Positions 23,628 to 30,877 of a DNA stretch of 35,564 bases are shown piece by piece; position 1 is the stretch's first letter; every line of letters begins with the position of its first letter. Location: contig CANRJB010000020.1 of the NCBI GenBank assembly GCA_947630845.1, forward strand, positions 1 to 35,564. The letters are read 5' to 3'. Both the position numbers and the translations under genes were made by a program. The notes beneath the pieces were generated by a model. The model was not told where the DNA came from. It made no database searches and saw only the letters and a list, made by a program, of their open reading frames with translations. Origin of the DNA: an uncultured Clostridia bacterium (GTDB lineage Bacteria > Bacillota > Clostridia > Oscillospirales > Ruminococcaceae).

Positions 23628-24857
23628 ATGAATTACAGAAAACTGACTGCATCCGGCATCAGCCTTGCGCTGACGATCGCCATGTTTCCTTTTCCCGTCC
23701 GCACCCATGCGGAGGAGCTGAGTGAGGGTGTGAAACACATTGTTGCAAGGTCGGACTTCCTGTACAATATGGCATGGACATGCCAGAAAGACGTCAAAGG
23801 TTGGCGCAACCAAAGTGCCAACACGTTTATAGAAGGAAGATCATATCATATCCCATACGGTCAGCCGGATGATATCGGGGGCTTTCTGAGCTTTGACACG
23901 GACTTTGCAACCTTTCTTGCAGCAGCAGCAGATGCTGAAAGTGAGTTTTACACACAGCGTTCCTACAGCTATGAGAATGGTGGAAGTTATTCTGTGTATT
24001 ATGCGCTGGACTGCTCGTCGGCGGTCAGCTTCTGTTGGGATGTTGCAGTGCGGACGGAGACAAAGGATTTCCCGAAACTTGATGTTACCAGCATAGGACT
24101 TTGTACCTCTGCCAATGTAGACAAGATCGAAGTCGGCGATGCCATTAACAAGACCTACAGCCATGTTGTGCTTGTCACAGATATCCGCCGCAATGCAGAC
24201 GGTACAGTGCAGTATTATGAAATTACTGAACAGACTGTGCCGGAAATGAAACGCAGTCTCCTGACACCGGCAGAAATGACGGCAAAATACAGCAAATATA
24301 CCATTCTTCGCTATAATCAGCGTGACAGCGTAGCACCGCCGCCGGAGATGGAGCCGACTGTACAACTGACGACAACATCCGGCACATCCATGACGGATAC
24401 TGTATTTTCTTGGGGGACAACTCTGCCGGATACTGACAGCTATGATCTCATGATCTGGAGTGATGCCTATTCCGATACGGAACCCGTCCTGAAAGAAACG
24501 GGGATGGATGTGACGGAATACAGTGTCTCTCTGACGCCGGGTGTCTATGAGGCATCTGTCGGCGTGACGACAACAGGCAGCCGCACTTTCCGGAGCTGGG
24601 ACATGGTGTTTGAAGTTGCCAACGCCTACGGCGATACCGACGGCAGCGGTCAGATCGACACAGCTGATGCAGCCATGATTCTCGAAGGTATCTCTGCGCT
24701 CGGCGCAGGCAGTACCCTTCTGACGGATGCACAGGTGACAGCTTCTGACATCAACACGGATGGTCTGCTCGGGACGGACGATGCCAGTGCGCTGCTGCAA
24801 TACATTGCAGTCAGCGGTTCGGGCGTGGATATGACACTGGAGGAGTACATGCAATAA
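23628..24857 (+). CDS. Dockerin-bearing cysteine peptidase-like secreted protein
   Basis: A 409-aa exported protein with signal peptide (ending near THAEE), an NlpC/P60- or CHAP-like papain-fold domain, an Ig-like or fibronectin-like beta segment (about 245-335) and a C-terminal type I dockerin (about 340-409, loops DTDGSGQIDTAD and DINTDGLLGTDD). The active-site candidates are Cys129 in YALDCSSAVSFCWDV and His179 in YSHVVLVTDI, preceded by DKIEVGDAI, the usual order for this fold. The substrate could be peptidoglycan, plant protein or cellulosome components; none can be chosen from sequence. ATG 23628 is used because GGAGG lies 5 bp upstream. It follows the mannanase gene and ends at a bidirectional terminator. 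Confidence 0.78.
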   Translation: MNYRKLTASGISLALTIAMFPFPVRTHAEELSEGVKHIVARSDFLYNMAWTCQKDVKGWRNQSANTFIEGRSYHIPYGQPDDIGGFLSFDTDFATFLAAAADAESEFYTQRSYSYENGGSYSVYYALDCSSAVSFCWDVAVRTETKDFPKLDVTSIGLCTSANVDKIEVGDAINKTYSHVVLVTDIRRNADGTVQYYEITEQTVPEMKRSLLTPAEMTAKYSKYTILRYNQRDSVAPPPEMEPTVQLTTTSGTSMTDTVFSWGTTLPDTDSYDLMIWSDAYSDTEPVLKETGMDVTEYSVSLTPGVYEASVGVTTTGSRTFRSWDMVFEVANAYGDTDGSGQIDTADAAMILEGISALGAGSTLLTDAQVTASDINTDGLLGTDDASALLQYIAVSGSGVDMTLEEYMQ

Positions 24858-24925
24858 TACAAATTTTCATCGTTCTGTCCGATCGGATAATAGCATCCTG
24901 TGGTTGGCAGCTTCCAATAAGAAAA

Positions 24926-24957
24926 CATCCCCCGTCCTTTCAGATGGGGGATGCTTT
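24926..24957. terminator. Bidirectional terminator between the dockerin gene and the APH-like gene
   Basis: CATCCCCC (24926-24933) pairs with GGGGGATG (24946-24953). CTTTTGCTT follows on the plus strand and TTTTCTT on the minus strand. Confidence 0.88.
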
Positions 24958-24960
24958 TGC

Positions 24961-25701
24961 TTACTCATATTCTACAACGTCTACCCATTTCAGCAGCAGA
25001 TCACGTTCTTCCTCATGTCCCTTGACGGACTGGGATGCAGCAACGATCGGTGTCCAACGCAGGACATATTGCTTTGCGGTATCGGTCTTGCGGCAGAAAA
25101 GGTTGAGGTACTTTTCTGCAAGTTCCTCCTTGCCGGCAAGACAGAATTTCAGATACGTCCTTGCAGCATCGGCAGAGGCATTGCCCTGTGTGGCATGTGC
25201 CCAGTCAATGATATAGTGCCTGCCGTCCTCGGAAATGATGATGTCTGACAGTCCCAGATCGCCGTGGCACACTTTCAGGTGTTTCGGCATGGATTCCAGA
25301 CGGGTGTGCAGGTCATAACGGGTGGTGGCATCAAGCTTTGCCGCAGAGATCTTACGGTTCATCTTGTCCTTGAGACGGGGCAGGAGCGGTGCGCTTTTGC
25401 TATGGATCTCATTCTGGATGTCCACAAACTGTTCCAGATAATGATCCTCCATATCCGGATTTTCGTCCATGAGCTGCTGGAGTGTCTTTCCCTCCACATA
25501 CTCCATGACGATTGCCCACTTGCTGCCGTTTTTGAGTACACTGACGAGCTTCGGGATGGGCAGACCGGTTTCCTCCACCCTTGCCTGATTGAGTGCCTCG
25601 TTCAGGACATCGGACTTGGAATAATCTTCGTTAAATTCCTTGACCACATTGTCGCCCTCACGGTAGACGATCTTCTTGACACGAGTTGCAAGTACGTCCA
25701 T
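24961..25701 (-). CDS. Aminoglycoside phosphotransferase/choline kinase-fold protein
   Basis: A 246-aa protein of the APH/ChoK kinase-like fold, which transfers phosphate from ATP to small molecules. Visible parts are an N-lobe with VKEFNEDYSKSDVLNEALNQ, the hinge AIVMEYVEGKTLQQLM, the catalytic loop CHGDLGLSDII (His146, Asp148) and the metal-binding IIDWAHA (Asp166). The catalytic loop normally reads HGDxxxxN; here Asp stands in the Asn position, although the rest is intact. ATG 25701 has AGGAGG 7 bp upstream. It lies 36 bp downstream of adhE on the same strand with no terminator between, so the two are probably co-transcribed. The substrate is unknown, and resistance to aminoglycosides should not be assumed. 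Confidence 0.8.
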   Translation of the reverse strand: MDVLATRVKKIVYREGDNVVKEFNEDYSKSDVLNEALNQARVEETGLPIPKLVSVLKNGSKWAIVMEYVEGKTLQQLMDENPDMEDHYLEQFVDIQNEIHSKSAPLLPRLKDKMNRKISAAKLDATTRYDLHTRLESMPKHLKVCHGDLGLSDIIISEDGRHYIIDWAHATQGNASADAARTYLKFCLAGKEELAEKYLNLFCRKTDTAKQYVLRWTPIVAASQSVKGHEEERDLLLKWVDVVEYE

Positions 25702-25737
25702 TTGTTTTCCTCCTTTTATCAAATAGCGGCATTCCGC

Positions 25738-28350
25738 TTATTCTCCATAGTAAGCTTTGAGGTACATTTCCTTGATCTCGCTCATGAGCGGATATCTCGG
25801 ATTAGCACCGGTACACTGATCGTCGAAGGCATCCTCCGTCATGCTGTCAAGACGATTCAGGAAGTCCTGCTCCTCGATGCCATAGTCACGGATGGTCTTT
25901 TTGATGCCGATGGTTTCTTTCAGTGCTTCGATCTTGGCAATAAAGTTCTCGAATACCTCGTTGTCATCCTTGCCGGTCACACCGCAGGCTCTTGCGCATT
26001 CACAGTAACGCTCAAATGTGTGCGGATACTGATACTGGGAGAATGTGCCCATCTTTCTGGGCTTATCGGATGCATTATAGCGCATGACTTCTGTGATGAG
26101 CAGTGCATTGGCAACGCCGTGCGGCAGATGGTGGTAGGCACCGAGTTTGTGTGCCATGGAGTGGCAGACACCGAGGAATGCGTTTGCGAATGCCATACCA
26201 GCCATTGTGGAGGCATTTGCCATTTTGTCACGGGCAATGACATCTGTCCCGTCTGCGTATGCCCTCGGCAGATACTCAAAGATGAGCTGCATAGCCCGGA
26301 TGGCAATGCCGTCAGTGTAGTCTGTTGCCATTACGGATGCAAACGCTTCGAGCGCATGGGTCAGCGCATCAATACCGGATGCTGAGGTCAGCCCCTTCGG
26401 CGCACTCATCATAAGATCCGTGTCAATGATCGCCATGTTCGGCAGCAGGGAATAGTCAGCAAGCGGATACTTCTGACCGCTCTCCTGATCGGTGATCACC
26501 GCAAACGGTGTTACCTCCGAACCTGTACCGGAAGAAGTCGGAACGGCAATGAAGAATGCCTTTTCGCCCATATCCGGGAAGGTGTAGACTCTTTTGCGGA
26601 TGTCGATAAAACGCATTGCCATGTCGAGGAAGTCAGCCTCCGGATGTTCATAAAGCACCCACATGATCTTGCCGGCATCCATTGCTGAACCGCCGCCGAG
26701 TGCGATGATGCAGTCCGGTTCAAAGCTGCGCATTGCCTCTGCACCCATCTGAGCGGAATGCAGTGTCGGATCCGGCTCAACGTCGGAGAATACAGTATAG
26801 GTGATGCCCATTTCACTGAGCTTATCGGTAATGACTTTGGTGAAGCCGTTCTTGTAGAGGAAGGAGTCGGTGACAACGAAGCAGCGTTTCTTGTGCATTA
26901 CGGTCTTTAATTCATCGAGTGCCACCGGCAGGCAGCCTTTTTTGAAGTACACCTTCTGGGGGGTTCTGAACCAAAGCATATTCTCTCTCCTCTCGGCAAC
27001 GGTCTTGATATTGAGCAGGTGCTTGACACCGACATTCTCTGAAACGGAGTTGCCGCCCCACGAGCCGCAGCCCAGTGTCAGGGACGGTGCGAACTTGAAG
27101 TTATAGAGATCGCCGATACCGCCGAGTGAGGACGGGGTGTTCACGAGGATACGGCAGGTTTTCATTCTGTCAGCAAAGGCAAGGAGCTTTTCACGTTCAT
27201 GCTGATTGTCGATCCAGAGCGATGCCGTATGCCCAAGACCGCCGGCATTGATAAGGAGCTGTTCTGCCTTGTCTGTGGCATCCTCAAAGCTTTCCGCCTT
27301 ATACATGCCGAGGATGGTCGTCAGCTTTTCATGCGCAAATGCCTCATCTATGTCCGTGCGTTCTGCCTCACCGATCAGCACCTTTACATCCTCCGGCACT
27401 TCAAATCCGGCAAGTTTTGCCACAACATACGGACGCTGACCGACAATTTTCGCATTCAGTGCGCCATTGATGAGCATGGTCTTACGGATCTTGTCAGCTT
27501 CCTCCGGATTGAGGAAGTAGCAGCCACGCTTGATAAATTCTGCTTTGACAGCATCATAGACATCCTTATGTGCAATGACGGTCTGCTCTGTGGCACAGAT
27601 CATACCGTTGTCAAAGGTCTTGGAGTGGATGATGGAGTTGACAGCATTGATGATATCGGCAGATCGATCAATGACAGCAGAGGCATTGCCTGCGCCGACA
27701 CCGATCGCCGGTGTACCGGAGGAATAAGCAGCCTTCACCATGCCCGGACCGCCGGTCGCAAGGATGATATCAGCTTCCTTCATGACGGTATTGGTCAGCT
27801 CCAGAGACGGCACATCCACCCAGCCGATCAGCCCGTCCGGAGCGCCTGCCTTTACAGCTGCTTCAAGCACAAGTTTGGCAGCAGCGATGGTGCAGTCCTT
27901 GGCACGGGGGTGAGGGGAGATGATGATGCCGTTGCGTGTTTTGAGGGCAAGCAGGCATTTGAAGATAGCGGTAGATGTGGGGTTGGTAGTCGGAATGACA
28001 GCGGCAATGACACCGATCGGCTCGGCGATCTTGGTCACGCCATACTCCTTGTCCTCCTCCACGATGCCGCATGTTTTTACGTTCTTATAGGCATTGTAGA
28101 TATGCTCTGCGGCATAGTTATTCTTGATGACCTTATCCTCAACGATGCCCATGCCGGTTTCCTTGACAGCCATTTTGGCAAGCGGGATACGGGCGTGGTT
28201 GGCAGCAACGGCAGCTGCCTTGAAAATGGCATCGACCTGTTCCTGCGTATAAGTTGCATATTTCTGCTGTGCGGCACGGATCTCCTGAAGCTTTGTCATC
28301 AGGGAGTCCATGCTGTCGACCAGAGCAGTTGTCTTGTTGACTTCACTCAT
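25738..28350 (-). CDS. adhE: Bifunctional acetaldehyde-CoA/alcohol dehydrogenase AdhE
   Basis: An 870-aa cytosolic enzyme that reduces acetyl-CoA to acetaldehyde and then ethanol with two NADH, regenerating NAD+ in fermentation. The N-terminal half (about 1-440) is a CoA-acylating aldehyde dehydrogenase with catalytic Cys252 in FDNGMICATEQTV. The C-terminal half is an iron-dependent alcohol dehydrogenase with ALGGGSAMDAGKIMW, PTSSGTGSEVTPFAVI and the metal-ligand histidines in HSMAHKLGAYHHLPHG. Length and order are standard for AdhE, which assembles into spirosomes. The ATG at 28350 has GGAGAGG upstream. It has a good promoter with a dyad and a hairpin in the leader, and a kinase-like gene follows it. 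Confidence 0.97.
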   Translation of the reverse strand: MSEVNKTTALVDSMDSLMTKLQEIRAAQQKYATYTQEQVDAIFKAAAVAANHARIPLAKMAVKETGMGIVEDKVIKNNYAAEHIYNAYKNVKTCGIVEEDKEYGVTKIAEPIGVIAAVIPTTNPTSTAIFKCLLALKTRNGIIISPHPRAKDCTIAAAKLVLEAAVKAGAPDGLIGWVDVPSLELTNTVMKEADIILATGGPGMVKAAYSSGTPAIGVGAGNASAVIDRSADIINAVNSIIHSKTFDNGMICATEQTVIAHKDVYDAVKAEFIKRGCYFLNPEEADKIRKTMLINGALNAKIVGQRPYVVAKLAGFEVPEDVKVLIGEAERTDIDEAFAHEKLTTILGMYKAESFEDATDKAEQLLINAGGLGHTASLWIDNQHEREKLLAFADRMKTCRILVNTPSSLGGIGDLYNFKFAPSLTLGCGSWGGNSVSENVGVKHLLNIKTVAERRENMLWFRTPQKVYFKKGCLPVALDELKTVMHKKRCFVVTDSFLYKNGFTKVITDKLSEMGITYTVFSDVEPDPTLHSAQMGAEAMRSFEPDCIIALGGGSAMDAGKIMWVLYEHPEADFLDMAMRFIDIRKRVYTFPDMGEKAFFIAVPTSSGTGSEVTPFAVITDQESGQKYPLADYSLLPNMAIIDTDLMMSAPKGLTSASGIDALTHALEAFASVMATDYTDGIAIRAMQLIFEYLPRAYADGTDVIARDKMANASTMAGMAFANAFLGVCHSMAHKLGAYHHLPHGVANALLITEVMRYNASDKPRKMGTFSQYQYPHTFERYCECARACGVTGKDDNEVFENFIAKIEALKETIGIKKTIRDYGIEEQDFLNRLDSMTEDAFDDQCTGANPRYPLMSEIKEMYLKAYYGE

Positions 28351-28373
28351 AATTGACCTCTCCTCTCCATTTG

Positions 28374-28389
28374 CGGCAGTTCTCTGCCG
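28374..28389 (-). promoter_or_regulatory. Hairpin in the adhE leader near the ribosome site
   Basis: CGGCAG (28374-28379) and CTGCCG (28384-28389) form a 6-bp stem with a 4-nt loop, about 10 bp upstream of the adhE ribosome site. It may stabilise the mRNA or affect translation. Confidence 0.5.
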
Positions 28390-28399
28390 ATCCGGCTAT

Positions 28400-28414
28400 G
28401 GGAATAGAATTCCC
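28400..28414 (-). promoter_or_regulatory. Perfect dyad just downstream of the adhE promoter
   Basis: GGGAAT and ATTCCC flank three bases. On the minus strand this lies about 5-19 nt past the predicted transcription start, where a repressor could act. It is unlike the known Rex consensus. Confidence 0.5.
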
Positions 28415-28425
28415 CCTATACCTCT

Positions 28426-28454
28426 ATTTTATCACATCGTTATTTTTTCGTCAA
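28426..28454 (-). promoter_or_regulatory. Sigma-A-type promoter of adhE
   Basis: On the minus strand there is TTGACG (28449-28454), a 17-bp spacer and TAAAAT (28426-28431) with TGA before it. The leader is about 70 nt. Confidence 0.85.
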
Positions 28455-28598
28455 GAGTTTTTGCAAATTATTGCCGCCTAATTTATGTTTGAGCTTGATG
28501 CTTTTTTTGTGCATTACTACAATCAAGGGGAAATTTGGTGTTTTTGGGGGATATGCCGGAACACCCTCCTGCACAATAAAATGCTCCGGGGAGCAGTG
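28455..28598. other. Intergenic region between adhE and the response regulator
   Basis: No gene is visible. A 14-bp palindrome (TGCTCCGGGGAGCA, 28582-28595) abuts the first hexamer of the phased repeat array that follows. The rest is A/T-rich and unremarkable. Confidence 0.55.
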
Positions 28599-28673
28599 TT
28601 CATAAACTGTTACTGAATTGTTATATTTAGTTCATAAAAAATTCATATTTGAACAGACAAAATCATGTATAAT
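28599..28673 (+). promoter_or_regulatory. Phased hexamer array and -10 box upstream of the response regulator gene
   Basis: TTCATA (28599), TTACTG (28610), TTATAT (28621), TTCATA (28631) and TTCATA (28642) are spaced 11, 11, 10 and 11 bp apart, followed by a TATAAT -10 (28668-28673). There is no -35: the last repeat occupies that region. Binding sites of PhoB/PhoP-type regulators have this 11-bp direct-repeat layout, so the array may be the operon's own activator site. Confidence 0.65.
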
Positions 28674-28722
28674 AATAATAAGTATCTTTATGTAAATAAA
28701 GATGAGGAAAGGAGAAATTTAT

Positions 28723-29421
28723 ATGGCATTGGAAAAAGTACTCGTAGTAGACGACGACCAGAATATCTGTGATCTTCTGAGACTGTATCTGGAGAAGGAG
28801 GGTTACTCCGTGATCATCTCCAACGACGGCAAGGAAGCTGTCAATAAGTTCAATGCGCTTAATCCCGACATTGTACTGTTAGATGTGATGCTCCCCTCTA
28901 TGGACGGCAGACAGGTGTGCCGTGAGATCAGAAAGACATCAAATGCACCGATCATCATGATCTCAGCCAAGAATGAGACTTTTGATAAGGTACTCGGTCT
29001 GGAGCTTGGTGCAGATGACTACATCGCAAAACCTTTCGATGCGAAGGAAGTGCTTGCCCGGATCAAGGCGATCGCACGCCGCATCGGTACTACATCCAAT
29101 GAGCAGGAAGAAAATAAAGAGGTGCGCTACGACAAGCTCGTAGTCAATATGACCCGCTATGAGCTGCGTGTCAATGACAAGGTACTTGATACCCCTCCGA
29201 AGGAGCTTGAACTGCTGTTCTATCTGGCATCGAACCCGAACCATGTCTATACCCGGGATCAGCTTCTTGATGAAGTCTGGGGCTTTGAGTACTACGGCGA
29301 TTCGAGAACCATTGATGTCCATATCAAGCGTCTGCGTGAAAAGCTGGCAGATGTATCTCCGCACTGGGCACTCAAAACTGTCTGGGGCGTGGGATACAAG
29401 TTTGAAGCGGACGAAGAGTGA
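28723..29421 (+). CDS. OmpR/PhoB-family response regulator
   Basis: A 232-aa two-component regulator. The receiver domain (1-118) has the acidic pocket DDD (10-12), the phosphorylation site Asp54 in VLLDVMLPSMDG, Ser in place of the usual Thr in IIMISAKNE, and KPF with the conserved Lys. The C-terminal winged helix shows PPKELELLFYLASNPNHVYT and RTIDVHIKRLREKL, typical of the OmpR/PhoB DNA-binding domain. The ATG at 28723 has AAAGGAG 8 bp upstream; an earlier ATG at 28702 overlaps that ribosome site. Its stop overlaps the GTG of the kinase gene. Upstream lies an 11-bp phased repeat array suitable for binding by this class of protein. Confidence 0.95.
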   Translation: MALEKVLVVDDDQNICDLLRLYLEKEGYSVIISNDGKEAVNKFNALNPDIVLLDVMLPSMDGRQVCREIRKTSNAPIIMISAKNETFDKVLGLELGADDYIAKPFDAKEVLARIKAIARRIGTTSNEQEENKEVRYDKLVVNMTRYELRVNDKVLDTPPKELELLFYLASNPNHVYTRDQLLDEVWGFEYYGDSRTIDVHIKRLREKLADVSPHWALKTVWGVGYKFEADEE

Positions 29422-30863
29422 ACTCTCCCATGAAACTGAAAAAGAAAAACAGAGGAACGCTTTCGGACAGCTATTTGCGGCTTTCAGGCGTTCTCCTGTT
29501 TGTAGGGCTTCTCATTACCGGAACCATCATGGTCAGCAGTGCTGTGGCAACCTATACCGATACCATGAAAAACACGCTCCTGCGCAACTGTCAGGCATTG
29601 ACTGCCAACATCTATGATGTGTTTCAGGATGGTGAGGGCTTCCCGGAAGAGGAGATCAAAAGCCTTATCCGGACAGCAGAGATCGAGTATCACTATCAGG
29701 TGCGGATGTATGATGAAAAAGGGGTGGAGCTTTATCCCGGTACGGATTCCGGGGATGATGTCCGCCTTCTGACACCTTCTATCCGCTCTTATCTGGAGCG
29801 GGATGACTATGTGGAATTCGGCTATTATACAGAGGATGCCGAACAGCCGCAGCTCTGCGGTGTCATCCGGGTGTATATGGAGTCAAAGTCCGGAGAGGTG
29901 ACACAATATTATGTGGCAGCTCTGACGGATGCCGGCGATGTACAGGAATATACCCTCATGCTCACACGCAATCTTATCATCAGTCTGCTGATCGTGATGC
30001 TTGTGTTCATGATCCTGTTCCGTATCGGTGCAGGCAAACTTGACAAGCAGCTTGCAGAGATCGGGAGAGTGACTGAAAAATATGCGGAGGGCGATTTTTC
30101 CGAGCATGTCAATCTGCCGGAGCATGCGACGCTCTACCCGTTCTCTTGTACCCTCAACCGTATGGCAGAGTACATCGAGAAGAATGAGACGACCCGGCGT
30201 GATTTTGTGGCGAATGTCTCGCATGAGCTGCGCACGCCCATGACGACCATCGGCGGTTTTGCGGAAGGCATACTGGACGGCACGATACCGGAGGAGCAGA
30301 CCCAGAAATATGTCCGCATCATTGCCGAGGAGATACGTCGTCTGCGCACACTTGTCAACTCCATGCTCAACCTCTCCAAATTCGAGTCGGGAGAAATGCA
30401 GCTTCGCATCACCAATGTGGACATTGCCAAGCTTCTCATCAAAACTGTTCTCATGTTTGAAAAGCGCATCAGCGACAAGCATGTTGAGGCAGAGGGGCTT
30501 GAGGACATTTCTCTTGTGGTGAAGGCAGATGAGGATCTGATGTATCAGGTGCTTTACAACCTGATCGAAAATGCGGTCAAATTCGTAAATGAGGGCGGCA
30601 CGATCAGTTTTTCTGTCCGTGAGGAAAATGACACCGCCTATATCGGCATCAAGAATACCGGCGATGGTCTGGCAGAAGATGACCTGCCAAAAATCTTTGA
30701 TCGGTTTTACAAGACAGATACGTCACGCAGCAAGGATAAGACCGGACTGGGTCTGGGGTTGTCCATCGCACGAAAGATCGTGCATCTGCATAAGGGACAT
30801 ATCGTTGTCAAGAGCGTACAGGGAGAGTATACGTCCTTCGAGGTACAGCTTCCTGTCGGATGA
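29418..30863 (+). CDS. Sensor histidine kinase with extracytoplasmic domain and HAMP
   Basis: A 481-aa membrane kinase paired with the preceding response regulator. It has two transmembrane helices (about 20-45 and 185-207) flanking a roughly 140-residue outside domain, then HAMP, HisKA and an ATPase domain. The phosphorylated His269 lies in FVANVSHELRTPMTT; the ATP-binding motifs are NLIENAVKF (N box), GDGLAEDDLPKIFDRFY and KTGLGLGLSIARK (G boxes). The GTG start overlaps the upstream stop; an ATG at 29430 is an alternative. No PAS domain was seen, so the signal is probably sensed outside the membrane. The HtrA gene follows within 15 bp, suggesting an envelope-stress role. Confidence 0.93.
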   Translation: MNSPMKLKKKNRGTLSDSYLRLSGVLLFVGLLITGTIMVSSAVATYTDTMKNTLLRNCQALTANIYDVFQDGEGFPEEEIKSLIRTAEIEYHYQVRMYDEKGVELYPGTDSGDDVRLLTPSIRSYLERDDYVEFGYYTEDAEQPQLCGVIRVYMESKSGEVTQYYVAALTDAGDVQEYTLMLTRNLIISLLIVMLVFMILFRIGAGKLDKQLAEIGRVTEKYAEGDFSEHVNLPEHATLYPFSCTLNRMAEYIEKNETTRRDFVANVSHELRTPMTTIGGFAEGILDGTIPEEQTQKYVRIIAEEIRRLRTLVNSMLNLSKFESGEMQLRITNVDIAKLLIKTVLMFEKRISDKHVEAEGLEDISLVVKADEDLMYQVLYNLIENAVKFVNEGGTISFSVREENDTAYIGIKNTGDGLAEDDLPKIFDRFYKTDTSRSKDKTGLGLGLSIARKIVHLHKGHIVVKSVQGEYTSFEVQLPVG

Positions 30864-30877
30864 TGAAAGGAATATTT

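Noticed and set aside
25264-26385. A 373-codon frame spanning the APH-like and adhE genes on the other strand
   Set aside because: It crosses two real genes and their gap and has no domain or start signal.
27199-28356. A 385-codon open frame opposite adhE
   Set aside because: Antisense to a fully recognised enzyme, with no ribosome site or family features.
28432-28460. A Rex operator in the adhE promoter
   Set aside because: The TTGACG...TAACGA sequence only loosely resembles the TTGTTA-N6-TAACAA consensus and is explained by the promoter itself.
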